From: Scenedesmus sp. ARA3
Taxonomy: Eukaryota; Chlorophyta; Chlorophyceae; Sphaeropleales; Scenedesmaceae
DNA length: 64,000 nucleotides
Direction: 5' to 3'
Assembly: GCA_004335835.1 (NCBI GenBank)
Contig: RWJK01001429.1
Location: 1-64,000, forward strand
Below are positions 46,671 to 58,700 of the stretch, in pieces. Made by a program: the position numbers and the translations under genes. The notes under the pieces are model-generated. The model worked only from the letters and a program-made list of their open reading frames with translations, was not told the origin of the DNA and did not search any database. Position 1 is the stretch's first letter; each line of letters opens with the position of its first letter.

Positions 46671-47396
46671 ACAGCATACACCTGCTGGTGCTTTGGGGTG
46701 ATTGCGGTACCGTAGCGGACAGCGTTATTCAGGACCATGTCTGCTACACACGGGAGTGCACTGACGCGGTGGTCCAGCTCAGGGCCATCAGCGATTGAGA
46801 GACCTGCTTATTCTTCTGTGTTTGAAGGTTCTGGCCGTATCTGGCCCTGGCTTGTGGGATTGCCCCGTCTGGTCAGGAACCACCTGAGGTGGTTTGGGAG
46901 TGGCTGCCTTTCTAGGTACCATCTCTTGCTAGCAAAACGTGTAATTGATTGATCGATTGATGTCTGCTACATGAGGGCTATGGTTTAATCAAGGCATTGT
47001 GTGCACACGCCAGGCTCACGGTGTTGGTGCTCTTTGTGCTTGGCTGGCCGGCGCAGGCTGGGACCTCCAGCTGTGGTTCCTACCAGCAGGCTAACTGCCG
47101 CTGCCCCAGAATCAGCGCTGCAGTACATGTTGTAGTGCAAGAGTTACTGTTACGTGTTTGCTGCCCCTTGCCCACCAAGGTGGTTTGTGTGAGCTATACA
47201 CCGTGCTATGCTGCAGTTGCTACGATGCCATCAAGTGTCCTGGGCACGTGCTTCATTGCAGAGTACGGCAGAGCAGCGCCCTGTTACTTTAGTTGAAGCA
47301 CACGACGTGAGTGGGCCGTCAACTCTCAAATTGGTTGTTTGTCCGTGTTCAGATCTCACATGCACCACCCACATACCCAGGACGTTTGAGCTAAAC

Positions 47397-47417
47397 TGAG
47401 CACCGCCACGGTGCTCA
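47397..47417. repeat. Perfect short hairpin
   Basis: Nine-base perfect stem TGAGCACCG / CGGTGCTCA with a CCA loop. No gene is attached to it directly. It lies about 350 bases beyond the stop of the minus-strand transporter gene and could be in that gene's 3' UTR. Confidence 0.65.
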
Positions 47418-47580
47418 CAAGGCTTATGCAGCCTCAAAATGACTGTTTAGGCCAGCGCAGCACCCAGCACAACAGGCAGGCACGGTACCGCACAAAGGAA
47501 TGCAGCAACCCTGGGTTTTGGACTAAACACATCTTGTACATCTATAAAACATCTAAGGGATGCCTAGCAACAGCGCTGTT

Positions 47581-47616
47581 GCATATATGCTAGCATATAT
47601 GCTAGCGCTAGCATAG
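47581..47616. repeat. Cluster of overlapping perfect palindromes
   Basis: GCATATATGC occurs twice (47581-47590, 47593-47602). GCTAGCATATATGCTAGC (47589-47606) and ATGCTAGCGCTAGCAT (47600-47615) are perfect overlapping palindromes. The stretch is built almost only of TAGC and ATAT units. Confidence 0.9.
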
Positions 47617-47765
47617 TATCAGTAGGCTGGGCCTGGCATAACAAATCATATGTAGTGTATTAAGTTCCATTGGTTGAGGCAAGTGGCCTGAGCACATCAG
47701 CAGTTGAACCTGCTGTGAATAAACCAATTCTTCACAATGCCTGCAGATACACACCAGACCAGTAA

Positions 47766-50005
47766 TCAATTGCTGATGACGACCTGGTGTAGCGGCCCCT
47801 CTTGGCGCACTGCTTCCCGTGGCTGCTCCAGCACCACCACGCTTGCACGCCGCTGCACCTGCTCCAGCAGCAGCTGCTGCAGCGCCACCGCAGATGTGGC
47901 CCCAGAATGCAGCTCACTCAGCACATGCTCAGCACACATCGACGCATCACCCTCATCACCAGCACTACACTTCCCGCTGTCTTCTTCACGCGTGGCTGCA
48001 GACTTCCCAGCTGGCCCCGCTGCTTCACACTGAACTTCATCAACTGTAGCGTCCTTCTTGGTGAACCTCTGCAGGACCATGTACACCGTCATAGTGACCA
48101 GCACCATGCCAAACCCTACCCACACCAGCGCGCCACCATATGAGTGCACAGTGGGCACCTCATGCATCAGCACAATAGAGCCCACCAGGGAAGACACCAG
48201 CCGCAGGCAAATAAACATGGACACCACGGCTGCACCCAGCACACGGCTGCAGTGCTGCATGAAGATGGTGTTGCAGGCGCCGATAAAGAAGCCGGCAAAC
48301 GCTAGCACACCCCAGTCGAGCGGCTGCAGCACCTGCACCCAGGACCAATCCAAGCCTTCGATTAGGCAAGCCAATGGAGTGAACACCACCAGAGCCACAT
48401 ACGTGTTGCCCCACATGACCTGCACACCAGTGACGAGGTGCTGTGTAACTTGCAGCGCCACCAGGTAAGCAGTCAGCAGCAGCATGGACACTGCTGCAAG
48501 GCACAGCCCTAGCACCATGTCATGCTGGTTGTTTGCGCTCGCGGTGCTGCCATGCAGCGCGTTCAAGTGCTGCGCTTCAACGTAGTTGCCAACGACGATG
48601 AGCACTGAGCCAGCCAGTGTCAGGAAGACTGTCGGCCACAGCTTGCTGGGCGTGGGTTGCTTCAGCAGCAGCTTGTTGGCCAGTGCGGTGGCTAGCGGGG
48701 TGAGCATGATCACCAGCTGCACGGCAGCACAGCAAGTAAGGGTAGCAGCAGAGCAGAGCAGAGTTAGTGGAGATTTGAGGATTTACAGTGATGTTTGCAG
48801 TGGAGATTCAAGCTGCAGCACTCCGCCTTCACCGAGAGGAAGGTGTGGTTGACACCGGGTTTGCACCGCATGCATCGCTGTGCAACCGCAGTGAGTAGAA
48901 AATACTCACTGAACCGGCATGCTTATTCATTTGGAAAGCTGAAGGCTTGTTTTCAAGTGCTGCACACCACCCTCACCTGAACCATGTACGCCACGGTGAA
49001 TCGGCTGGCGTAGATCAGCGTCAGGGCTTGCGCAGCGACCAGCCCGCCTATCAGTGCAGCAACAGCCCACGACTTCAGCCTCTGCAGCAGCTCAGTGCGC
49101 CAGCTGCCACTGCATGCTGCTGCTGCTGCTGCTGCTGTGGTGCCAGGTGCTGACTCCGCTTGCAGTACAGCTGGGGTCTCCACTGTGATACAGATACAGG
49201 CCGGCTGCACTGGATCCTTTGACAGATGCTGCAGCCCTGCGTTGCTCTTGCATTGCTGCCTCTGGTGCCACTGCTGCCGTGCAGCAGCAGCAAAGGTCAG
49301 GGCGGTGCTGGGGATGGTGTAGAACACAATGCAGCCTGCCCAGGCCACTGCCATCAGCACCACAGATAGCTGCAGGGTTGGGATGGGCTTGGCAGCCTGC
49401 GTCTGCAGGTAGCGGCTGCACACGCCGTACAAGCCCCAGTTGAGCTGCGCAGGCAGACGAGCACCAGGCAACACATGTCAAGCAGGTGAGCACAGGGGTA
49501 AATTTGTTCTTGCTGCTGTGGGTACATGCATGTCCCTGCAAGGTTGGTCACGACTGTTCGGCAAGGGAGTCCTCTGCAGGGGCGGCAAGCTAGCTCACTG
49601 CTGGCTGTTGCCGTTTCTGCTTATAAAACGGTGTCTATTCAGCGACCGTCAGGCCAGCCAGGCGCAGGCTCAAGCCGAAGGCGCTGCTGTGACATGTCTG
49701 ATGAACACATGTGCAGGCATTATGACGGAAAGCCACTGGCCCCTGCCATGCAGCAAGGCACCACCAATTAGGGCACGACACATTGTTCAGACACATGCTA
49801 TCAAGGTGTGGCATTTAATGACTGTTGTACAGGCCATGCACTACACGGCGTGGTGCATGCTCTGAACATTTCTGCTGCATCACAGGTGATGCGTTTGATC
49901 GCCGTGACGCACCTGAACAAACATAGCAAGTACGAGGAAAGCCACATATCTGGTTTTGCTGACTGGCGATAGCACAGCAGCTGCTTGAATTTTGTCCCTG
50001 TTCAT
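47766..50005 (-). CDS. Drug/metabolite-superfamily (EamA-like) membrane transporter
   Basis: Three exons with phase 0 junctions. Exon 1 (49913-50005) starts MNRDKIQAAA and has membrane helix 1, YVAFLVLAMFVQ, reading on to LNWGLYGVCSRYL in exon 2 (to about 48,978). Exon 3 (47766 to about 48,725) starts LVIMLTPLATALANKLLL. About nine or ten hydrophobic helices in two halves, with the two-repeat pattern of DMT carriers. Exon 2 has a polar loop rich in Ala between helices 2 and 3. The last 80 residues are a charged, soluble tail rich in Glu and Ala that ends VVISN. The TAG-or-TGA stop begins at 47766. The substrate cannot be read from sequence. No TGTAA was found close behind the stop. Confidence 0.8.
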
Positions 50006-50645
50006 CGTTCACAGCTGCGTGCACCGGCAGCTGTAGGAGCTCCGCGTAAGCTGAAGGGGTATTCGACAATGTAAAGATATGTACTATAAACCAATATTGG
50101 TGTCCGATATAGTGCGAGTGAAACAGTGAAAGATAGCAGCAACAAGTTGGTTCCGGATGGAGAAGCAGCAGCGCGTCTTAAGGCTGTATATACTATCGAT
50201 CTGCCTTTCTAAGGCCGTAGTTGGGCTGTTTATGTGTTACCTGACAGCAGCTGCGCACCCGCTTTGATGATGCCGGTGCTGGACATTTGTGTGACCGTGT
50301 GTGACCGGGATTACGCTCCAGGCAGGCACGTCGATGTCAACCGTCGACTTAAAGTGGCCGGTATCAAACTGCATGTGGTCCATATATAAGCTGAACGAGC
50401 TCAATGGCCCAACATCGACAATTTATCTTGCTCCACACTACAAGAACGCCGCTGCTTCTTACTGATCAGTAATCTTACGAATTGCGCTCGTATTTTCATC
50501 GAGGACAGGTCCGCCGCGCCATTGATATCAGCAACTTGTTGTGCAAAATACCTACAACTTTGTTTTCTTCAAATCAAAAGGAGAACCAGAACTGCTGCTG
50601 CAGCAGATCTGCAGGTGTAAAGGATTCAGATACGACTGTCTCAAC
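50006..50645. promoter_or_regulatory. Divergent promoter region, transporter / opine dehydrogenase-like gene
   Basis: The transporter reads leftward and the dehydrogenase rightward from this 640-base stretch. It is richer in A and T than the genes beside it, for example AATATTGGTGTCCGATATAG at about 50,093. TATATAAG near 50,383 is a possible TATA-like box on the plus strand, about 260 bases before the ATG. Assignment to a transcript is a guess. Confidence 0.4.
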
Positions 50646-52078
50646 ATGAGTTCCGCAGCTGCAATCCCTGCCTTCGGTGTGCCGAAATGCAACATCGTAG
50701 TCTGTGGCTCGGGCAACGGAGGTGAGCAGATCACCAGGGTTCAAGACCCTTGTGAAATGACAACTCATGATGCATGGTGCACAACACTCAGGCTTTCACT
50801 GCCAACAGTTGCATGGGAACACCCTACTCTCCACCGCCGTCAGAGTAGACCCAGCACATCCAGTGAAACATGGCCCACAGACCTTGTCTGGTGTGCCAGT
50901 CGCCTGCTGCCAGACCACTCCCACCAACACTGCTGCTGCTGCTGTTATTGCCGCAACCACCTTGCAGCTCAAACTGCTGCTGCCGTGCTGGGCTCTCAGG
51001 GCCACACAGTGTGGCTGTACTACTCCCCGAGGTACCAGCAGCGCGCAGCAGAGATGCGCGCGGCACTGGCTGTCAACGGGGGCGCCATCACCCTGACAGC
51101 GCACGCCCTGCCAACAGCAGAGGCTCTTGACGGCACCACCACGTACAAGGTGCGCACGCTGCTGTATCTGTACAGAGGCCGGCAGGTCAAAAGCCGCTGC
51201 ATTGTGCACTGTTGCAGCGCCAGTTCCCTTGCAGACACAGCCGGAACCCATCACCTGCCTGCAGCTGCTCACTCATGCCTCGACACAAATTATTATTGAC
51301 AATTCGTTCTTAACATCATCATCTTGCCCCACTGCTCGCCTGCAGGGCCCGATCCAAGGCGTCTCCACCAACGCAGCCGAGCTGCTGGCTGCAGCAGATG
51401 TGGTGCTGCTCAGCGTGACTGCACCCGCCATGGAGGGCCTCATCCGCGAGCTGGCCCCACACCTGCGCAGCCAGCAGCTGCTGCTCTTCCTGCAAGGCAC
51501 CGGCGCAGTCAACCACATGATGCTGAAGGCTGCCCTGCAGGATTGTGTCAAAGCCGGCCTCACTTCAACCTCCCTGGCGGACCGCATGCCTATGTATGCT
51601 GCCGCCAAGGTGCTGCCCTGGGCCTGCCGGCTGCAGGCACCTGCGCAAGTCACTGTGTGTGGCACCAAGGAGCGAGTGAAGCTGGCACTGGCTCCTGATG
51701 CGTGTGGCCTGCTGCGGGTGATGCTGCCGCGGCTGCTTGATGGGCTGTTCCCTGGCACGCGCTTCCTGCTGGACGCGAATGCGGTGCTGGAGCACACCTA
51801 CTTCCCCTACGGGCTGCTGTGCAGCGACGTGATTGTGAGTGCGGGCTTTGCAGCTGTGCTGCTGCTGGTAGCACTGACAGCTTCATGCAGAGGGCGAACA
51901 CGTTGTATACTGTCTGATATGAGTGCTTCGCACGCATTTGTGTGGAACAGCCGTGGCACACAGCTGCTACAGTATACATATCTGTACAGAGCTCCGCTCC
52001 AGCCGGATCCAGAGCTGCTACAGCTGCATGATGGATGCACCTCTACCCTCCTGCCTGCATGCATCCAGTACTGAACGC

Positions 52079-52116
<38 letters not shown>

Positions 52117-53346
52117 CTGCAGCACCCTGGCATGATGTATGGCACCTGGGCAGCCTGGGACGGCACCCCGCTGCCCCACAAGCCGCTCTTCTACCACTCT
52201 GCCAGCCAGGAGGCAGCAGACATGATTGAGGAACTCACTGCTGACACGCGCGCTGTGATTGCTGCCATGTGCAAGCAGATGGGCCTGGCAGAGGCCATTC
52301 ATGTGCCAGGTGGGTGAGGCTGCACAAGGGCTGCATGGCGCGCCACTACAGCGTTATGGCATCACATGCTGACATGCTTGCTGCCACTTGCTGCTCACGT
52401 GTTGACAGAGTGCATGCTTGCACTGCATGCCCGCTTGCGACCTGCACTGTTACTAACCACAGTAGGTGAAACCTAGTGCAGTGCAAACAGGCCAGGCGCA
52501 GTTGATTCAAATTCTGCACTACACAACACAACACGCAGCTGAACACACCACACACGCTGTGGCACAAACTGACTGCGTCCTGCGGCTCCGCTGCCCCCTG
52601 CCCTGCCTCCCACTGCTCCCCCTGCAGACGCCAGAGAGCTCATGTCAGCCCTGTATGGGCCGCAGGTGGCCGACCCTAGCTGCCTGCTCACTGCGCTGCG
52701 CAGCAACGCAGCATACGCAGGCATCTACCACCCCATGAAGGCAGTGCCGCTGCCAGCTGCAGCACCTGCTCCTGCTGCTGCTGCTGACCCGGCCAGCCGC
52801 ACTGGCGCCACAGGCGCAGAGGGTGCTGCCACAGGCTATGTGCCGGATTTCAGCTGCAGGCTGCTGAGCGAGGACGTGCCCTTTGGCCTGGTTGCCACGA
52901 GGGGCATTGCTGAGGTGCTGGGTGTGGCCACTCCCTGCATTGACAAAGTGATCAGCTGGGCGCAGGACAAGCTCGGAAAGGAGTACCTGGTGGGTGGCAA
53001 GCTGTCTGGCAAAGATGTGGCCTCATCTGGTGCGCCGCAGCGCTTCGGAGTGACCAGGCCAGAGCAGCTTGTGATCGGCGCTGAGGGTGTGGCGGCAGCC
53101 GCAGGTGCAGGGCTTGCGGCGCCGGTGGTGGCGGCGGCTGCCGCAGCCGCCACGACTGCCGCTGCCGCCGTGCAGGCGCTGCTGCTGCCGCCGCAGCAGT
53201 TTGTGGGCAGCAGGGCTGCTGCGCAGGGCGTGAATGCATCATGTGCTGATGAGAGGGAGTTCTTGAATGGCCTGCGGGCGCAGAGCTGCCCCGTGCTGTG
53301 CAGGCCGGCTGTGGGTAGCTTCACACGGGCTCTGGTGTGCGCGTAA
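50646..53346 (+). CDS. Octopine/nopaline dehydrogenase-family oxidoreductase
   Basis: NAD(P)-dependent enzyme family that condenses an amino acid with a keto acid. Five exons with matching phases: 50646-50721, 50968-51149, 51346-51834, 52123-52309 and 52628-53346, giving about 550 residues. The ATG at 50646 opens MSSAAAIPAFG. The nucleotide-binding motif VVCGSGNGA is split by intron 1 and continues QTAAAVLGSQGHTVWLYY. Then come ADVVLLSVTAPAMEGLI and LLLFLQGTGAVNHM (Rossmann strands). The C-terminal domain has VLEHTYFPYG, HPGMMYGTW with the expected His, and PLFYHSASQEA. The third exon ends before a long CTG run. An Ala/Pro-rich insert and an Ala-rich C-terminal tail lengthen it beyond typical family members (about 360-400 residues). 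The stop TAA is at 53344-53346. Family is clear; the true substrates are not. Confidence 0.78.
52083..52115. repeat. (CTG)n run at a 3' splice site of the dehydrogenase gene
   Basis: About 11 triplets followed by TCTGCAG and the exon starting HPGMMYG. The run forms the whole acceptor tract of intron 3 and is not coding. Confidence 0.8.
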
Positions 53347-54811
53347 GATTGTGGGTGAACTGCGCTGTACAGCACTTTGTGGCGCACCTGCAGATACGCG
53401 TGTATGCCCAGCATGGTATCTGCTTTTTTCTGTGTAGTGCAATTATACAGTACGCATGAAGACGTCCAGCGTATGATTGTGGTTTTGCTGTGGCCCTGCA
53501 AATGCAGCTGATGGGGCTGTCTTTGCAGATGCGCACGTGTAGACACACGTGTAGACACATGTTTCAAACGCGACAGACGCCTATAACTGTGTCTTTATTG
53601 TGAATGGTGACTGTGATTGGTGCCAATAACAGTGCACGTGTACACTGCATGCGTTTGTACACGAAAGTTGCGTGTGCTCCTGATGTGTGCTGTAGGTCAG
53701 GCGGCATGCGGTCGCACTTGCTGTACGTCAGTCTCTGCAGGTCTGTCAATGCTGCAAATGCATTGCGACCTATATATGTACTCATCATGTTGGCCGTGCA
53801 GTGAAACAGCTGTTTCAGCTGCAGCTGTGCGGACCTGGCATTACTCACAAACACCAGGCCCATTGGTCTGCAGTGCAGGAGCTGCATAAGCTCCTGCTGT
53901 CATCTATACAGTACCTGATGTGGTTGGCTCCTACAGAGCAAGCTTTGTTTCTGGTCTGAAATAACGGTTGTGATGTGAAGCATATGGTGAAGCGTAGTAT
54001 TTTGGTTCTGGCAGGGGCTGACAGTTTTGTTGCATGTCAGCAATGGCTCCTGCACCGCCTCGGTTGTGCGCCGTGCACACGCCGCCACTGCACGTGCAGT
54101 ACATTCCTGGTACCGTACCAGCGTGAGTCACGCTGCGAGGATGACGCCGGGTGGCGGCGCTGATATTGGAACCTGTTTATACTTTGATCAGAGCTCGCCT
54201 GTCGGTCTGTTTGCAGGTCATTCGCCAGATCCCTGTGGGGTCTGACTGTATATTGTGATTGTGTGTCACTGCATGCGGGGAGCTTCGCATAAGATAGTGT
54301 TTGAAGTGGCAGCCGTGACTGTACCCAGTACTACTGTTGTAGTACAATCTTGCTGGGTCTGCAGCTGAATACCCGGAGAAAGGCAATGTAACCATGCGAA
54401 CTTACGCAATTACAGCTCTGCAGCTTGCTCAACACCTTGACCACAAGCAGTCCATTGCAACCATTGACAGAGGCCAATAAGACAACACAGCACCTGCAGA
54501 CCATCCGTGATGGCAGCTGATTGGACTTATTTGCTAACAGGCGCCAAACATACGCTTTTAAAATACCAGCAACTGTGCGCCAACACAGCCAGACTGTGTC
54601 AGATGGAGCAATCATCACACCACATAAACACAACAGCAAGCACGTACTACGTAGTACAGGTTGCAAACCATGCAGCTGCAAGTGCAGCAGTGCAAATCTG
54701 CTGACACGATAGTAACGAACAACAGATTGCTACAACTGCAGCCAACCACAAGCTAAACGCGTGCAGCACCGGCATGCACCATCTACACTGCACCAGCCAC
54801 ACCCGGGGGCA
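53347..54811. other. Convergent 3' flanks, no supported gene
   Basis: The dehydrogenase gene (plus) and the WD40 gene (minus) converge here. TTACA at 54410-54414 (TGTAA on the minus strand) is about 400 bases past the WD40 stop. A plus-strand TGTAA at 54384-54388 is over 1 kb from the dehydrogenase stop. Repeated CACGTGTAGACACA units occur near 53,530. No open frame has a domain. Confidence 0.55.
54410..54414 (-). terminator. Candidate TGTAA poly(A) signal of the WD40 gene
   Basis: Minus-strand TGTAA about 400 bases beyond the stop at 54812, a normal distance for an algal 3' UTR. Motif and spacing only. Confidence 0.4.
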
Positions 54812-55750
54812 CTACATCGTCAACTCCATCGTCGCGCAGTGCCTGCCTTGGTAATGCAGCTCAATCAAGCGCTCAACTGTCCACTTAAGCTGCCACCTAG
54901 ACATCTCACCAACACCGCTGCTACCCTGCTGCTGCTGCTGCTGCAAGCTGTGCGCAGCTCCCTGCAAGCCGCCGTAGCTGCGTGCCGCCTGCTGGCCTGA
55001 TGCCGATTGTGCACGCGCAAGCTGCCGGAACGCTGCTGCTGTCGGCACCGCAATGTATGCATGTGGCAGATGGCTGCTGGGCTTGCTGCTGCCGAGGCTG
55101 GCTAGCCGCTGCGTCCAGCTGCCTGCAGTGCTCCACACCACGCAGCAGCAGCAGCCCTCAATGAATGCAGCCACAGCATCGCCGGCAGGGTTGAAGGCAA
55201 CAGCTGCGACGCCGCTTGCTGCGTCTTCAGCGCTCATCAGCGGCAGGTGGGCGCCTGTGCTGCTGGGGTAGTGGCTGCCCCTGGCAGCATGCAGCCGAGC
55301 CACACCCCAGCACTGACTGCTGCCAGCAGCAGCAGCGGGCTTCGATGCATGTGGGTCCTGTGCAGTCCAGCCAGGGGCATACCCATTGCCAGCTGGCGGC
55401 TGCATGAGTTGGCTGCCAGCTGCACCAGCGGCTGCTGAAGAGTCGTGTGCCGCTCCGTTAGCGTGCGCTGCTGCTGCTGATGATGGTGTGTGGCTGCTTG
55501 CGGTGTCGCCTGCTGGCTCGCCTCCAAACCAGTGCTGCGCCATTGCAGCCTCAGCACGTGTCAAAGTGCTGCTGCTGGTGAGCATGTTACGCAGGGCTGC
55601 GGGCCTGTTGCTGCTGCTAGGAGCTGCCATCCTCTGCTGCTGCTGCTGTGCCGCATCAGCAAGGGAGCTACAGCTGTATGCAGCAGCATCCGCAGCATCA
55701 GCAGCACTGATGCTACTGAGGCTGCTGCAGCTGCCACCTGCAACTGGCAG

Positions 55751-55798
<48 letters not shown>

Positions 55799-58700
55799 AT
55801 TACTGCCCGACCCACCACCACAGCCCTCTGCACCTGACCATAGCCCTGCTATGCCTCCAGGTAGCTGCTGCTGCAGCCGCGCCAGCCCACCAGCACCAGC
55901 CTGCACGGCAGCACTGCTGCTGCTGTTACTGACTAGACTCGCGCTGCTCAGGCTGGCACTGACTGCAGCACTCGCCCCCAGGTGTGATCCCTGGTGCTGC
56001 TGCTGCAGCAGCAGCACTGGCAGCAGCAGTACCTTGCGCTTTGTGCCTCCATTCATATCAAACACAGCCACAGCAGCAGCCTGCATCAGCTCCCCAGCCA
56101 CATGCAGCCCAGGTGCACTACCAGCTCCAGCAGCCTTACTCGCAAACCCAGCAACAGGATCACACCCAGACCACGCCACAACACCAGCTGCTGCTGCTGC
56201 CGCAGCATCCTTCGGCCTAACCCCAAGGGGCCTGCTGCTGCCGACAGCCAGCTGCAGGCTGCTGCTGTGGCAGGCAACTTGTGGGAAGCTGCTGGTGAGC
56301 TCCTTTACAAGTGCAGTAACAGGCTGGGCCATGGCAGCTCTCAAAGAGGGCCGGGCCGGGTCGAGTGCTTGTACTGCCAGGGCAGCGGCGTAGCCGAGGT
56401 GTGGCAGCAGCACGTGGCGCTCCCCTGGGCGCTGCAGCAGGCGCGCCACGCCGCTCATGACTAAAGGGAGGCTGCTGCTGTGGTCGGCAGAGGGGTCTGC
56501 GCAGCGAGGGGAGGAAAGAGTGAGTGAGTGAGTGAATAACTTAGTGAGTGGGTGAGTGAGTGGGAGCAGCAGGAGGGAAGTGAAGGTGGTGGGTTTGGCA
56601 GCTGTCGGGCAGAGAGTGGCAGGCACCCACAGTGGCACAGCAAGTCTCTCTTGCGAGTGCGTTTGCATGACAGATGCCAAGCTATGGAGGTGAACCTCAC
56701 AGAAGGCAGGACCAGGGCAGCTGCCTGGGGTTGATGCCACACACGCCAAGCACACACACTCTTCAGTTGAAGTAACATGTGTACAGTTCCTGCATGTCAA
56801 GTTCAAAACAAGCAGGCCAGTTGCCTGTTCACAAAAGCACATGTGTGATGAACAAACAGTGTCAACACCAGCCGCGCCTCACCTGCCAGCTTGTGGCTGA
56901 GCTCGTTGAGCACTGCCCCGGGGTCCACCAGGGTCAGGCCAGCCAGCAGGTCCAGCACGCAGCGCAGCCAGCCCACCAGCGCCCCGCGCCCAATTGCAAC
57001 AGCAGCAGGCACCAGCTGCTGCATCTGACAATGCTGCTGCTGCTGCACATGCATACCAGCTGCAGGCTCATGTAAGTTTGGCACCCGGGCGCCTGCTGTA
57101 GCAGTTGCTGCTGCAGCGTTGCCACTGCCGCTGCCGCTGCTGTAGCTGTAGCGGACGCCTGTGAGGCTGCTGGTCAGCACTTCGCCCGGCTGCTGGGACC
57201 CTGCTGCACCAAACAAGCTGCTGCCGCTGCCCCTGCTGACAGCAAATGCACCACCGCCGCTGCTGCTGCTGTTGTTGCTGCCAGCAGTGAAGCTGCCAAA
57301 GCCAGCAGCAGCAACTTGCAGCGGGCTGCTACTGCGTATGTGTTGACCGGGGCTGCTGTTTCTGCTGCTGCCTGGCTGTGATGCTGGGCGCACTAATAAG
57401 TCTGCAGACAGGAACAGCCCACCTTCTACGTGCGGCTGCTGCTGCTGCAGGCTGCCGCCGCCGCTGCTGCTGCTGTTCAGCACTGCAGGGTCAGCAATGG
57501 CAGCAGGCTGCTCTGCCAGAAAACCACTGGCTGCACCACTCCTGCTGCTGCTGCTGCTGTGGTCGTGCCAGCTGCCTGGCCCACCAGCAGCAGCAGCTGT
57601 CGCTGTTGGGGTGGCTGGTTGGGGGTGTGTCGGCACCCAGTGGGTGGCGTGCAGTGCTGCGCTGGCGGCTGCACGGGCATCATTCAGGCTGCTGCTGCTG
57701 CTGCCCAGGCGCTCAACGAGGGCGCACAGCCTGCAGCAGCGAAAAGCAGGTTGGTTGTCATGGTGTTGCTGACGGCATGCATGGTGTGCAACATGATGCA
57801 GGGTGTATCAACAGTACTTGTCTGAGTGCTACATAAAGGCTGCACTGAAGCAGCGCTGCAGAAGCCATTCCCGCAAAGCAATAGCTAACTCATCACTATT
57901 GAAACCGCAGCGTCTCATGTGGCTGCTTAATTGCACAGCTGAAACGAAATCGCCGTCCCAGTGTCCCACACGTTACACACTGCTGACAGCACAGTGTGAT
58001 GCCACACATCATCACTCAAGCAAATATGCTGCACCGCACCTGTGCATCAGGTAGGCAGGCTTGCCCACATACGGCCTCCAGGTGCCCCACGCACCACCAC
58101 GCAGCAGCTGGCCCAGCCAGCCCGCAGCAGTACAGCTGGCAGGCCCAGGCGCAGCACCCAGCAGCACGTCAATCAGGCATGCAGACACGGCTGCCAGCAG
58201 CTCCCCTGGCACCTCATGCGGGTGTGATACTGCTGCTGCTGCTGACAGCACCAGCAGCGGCAGCCAGTCAGGCAGGCGCTCCAGTGACAGCAGCTGCGGA
58301 GGCTGCTGCTGCTGCTGCTGGTGGTGGTGGTGTGTGGCGTGCATCTGGTCCCATTGGTATGCCACTGCCAGTTGCAGCACTGCAGGCGGCCAGCAGCTGG
58401 CTGCTGCTGCTGAGCCAGCCATGAACACAACCTGCTGCTGCTGCTGCTCAGTAAGGTCCAGGGGAGCAGGATACGCCTGCACTAGCTGCGGCCCGGCATC
58501 CTGCCGCTGCTGCTGCTGCTGCTGCTGCTGCGCGGCTGGCAGTGCAGGCAGAGGGAAGGTGCCTGCTGGTGCTGGGTGCAGTAGCGCGGCCAGCAGCAGC
58601 TGTGCCGCCTCAGCCAGCAGCCCCCCAGCAGCCAGGGAAGTGCTGGCAATGAGGCACAGGTCAACAAGTGCAGCACCACTGCGCGCAGGCTCTGCTGCTG

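Larger units (their letters stand above)
45631..47765. other. Long intergenic region with palindromes, no supported gene
   Basis: Over 2 kb between the protease gene (plus) and the transporter gene (minus), which converge. Several short open frames exist (for example 46737-46952 plus and 46445-46738 minus), none with a recognisable domain. It holds three hairpin or palindrome loci, listed separately, and an ATTGATTGATCGATTG stretch near 46943. A degraded repeat element is possible but not shown. Confidence 0.5.

Noticed and set aside
46445..46952. Back-to-back open frames that might be a retroelement remnant
   Set aside because: Neither translation shows reverse transcriptase, integrase, Gag or protease motifs.
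50735..50756. GGGTTCAAGACCC, resembling a tRNA T-arm
   Set aside because: The small stem forms, but the upstream 50 bases do not fold into D and anticodon arms; it lies in intron 1 of the dehydrogenase gene.
52083..52115. Long CTG array as a possible CRISPR-like or satellite repeat
   Set aside because: Pure triplet microsatellite without spacers.
55386..56393. 335-residue plus-strand open frame
   Set aside because: Antisense of the WD40 gene; its poly-Leu, poly-Cys and poly-Ala runs come from reading CTG repeats in other frames.
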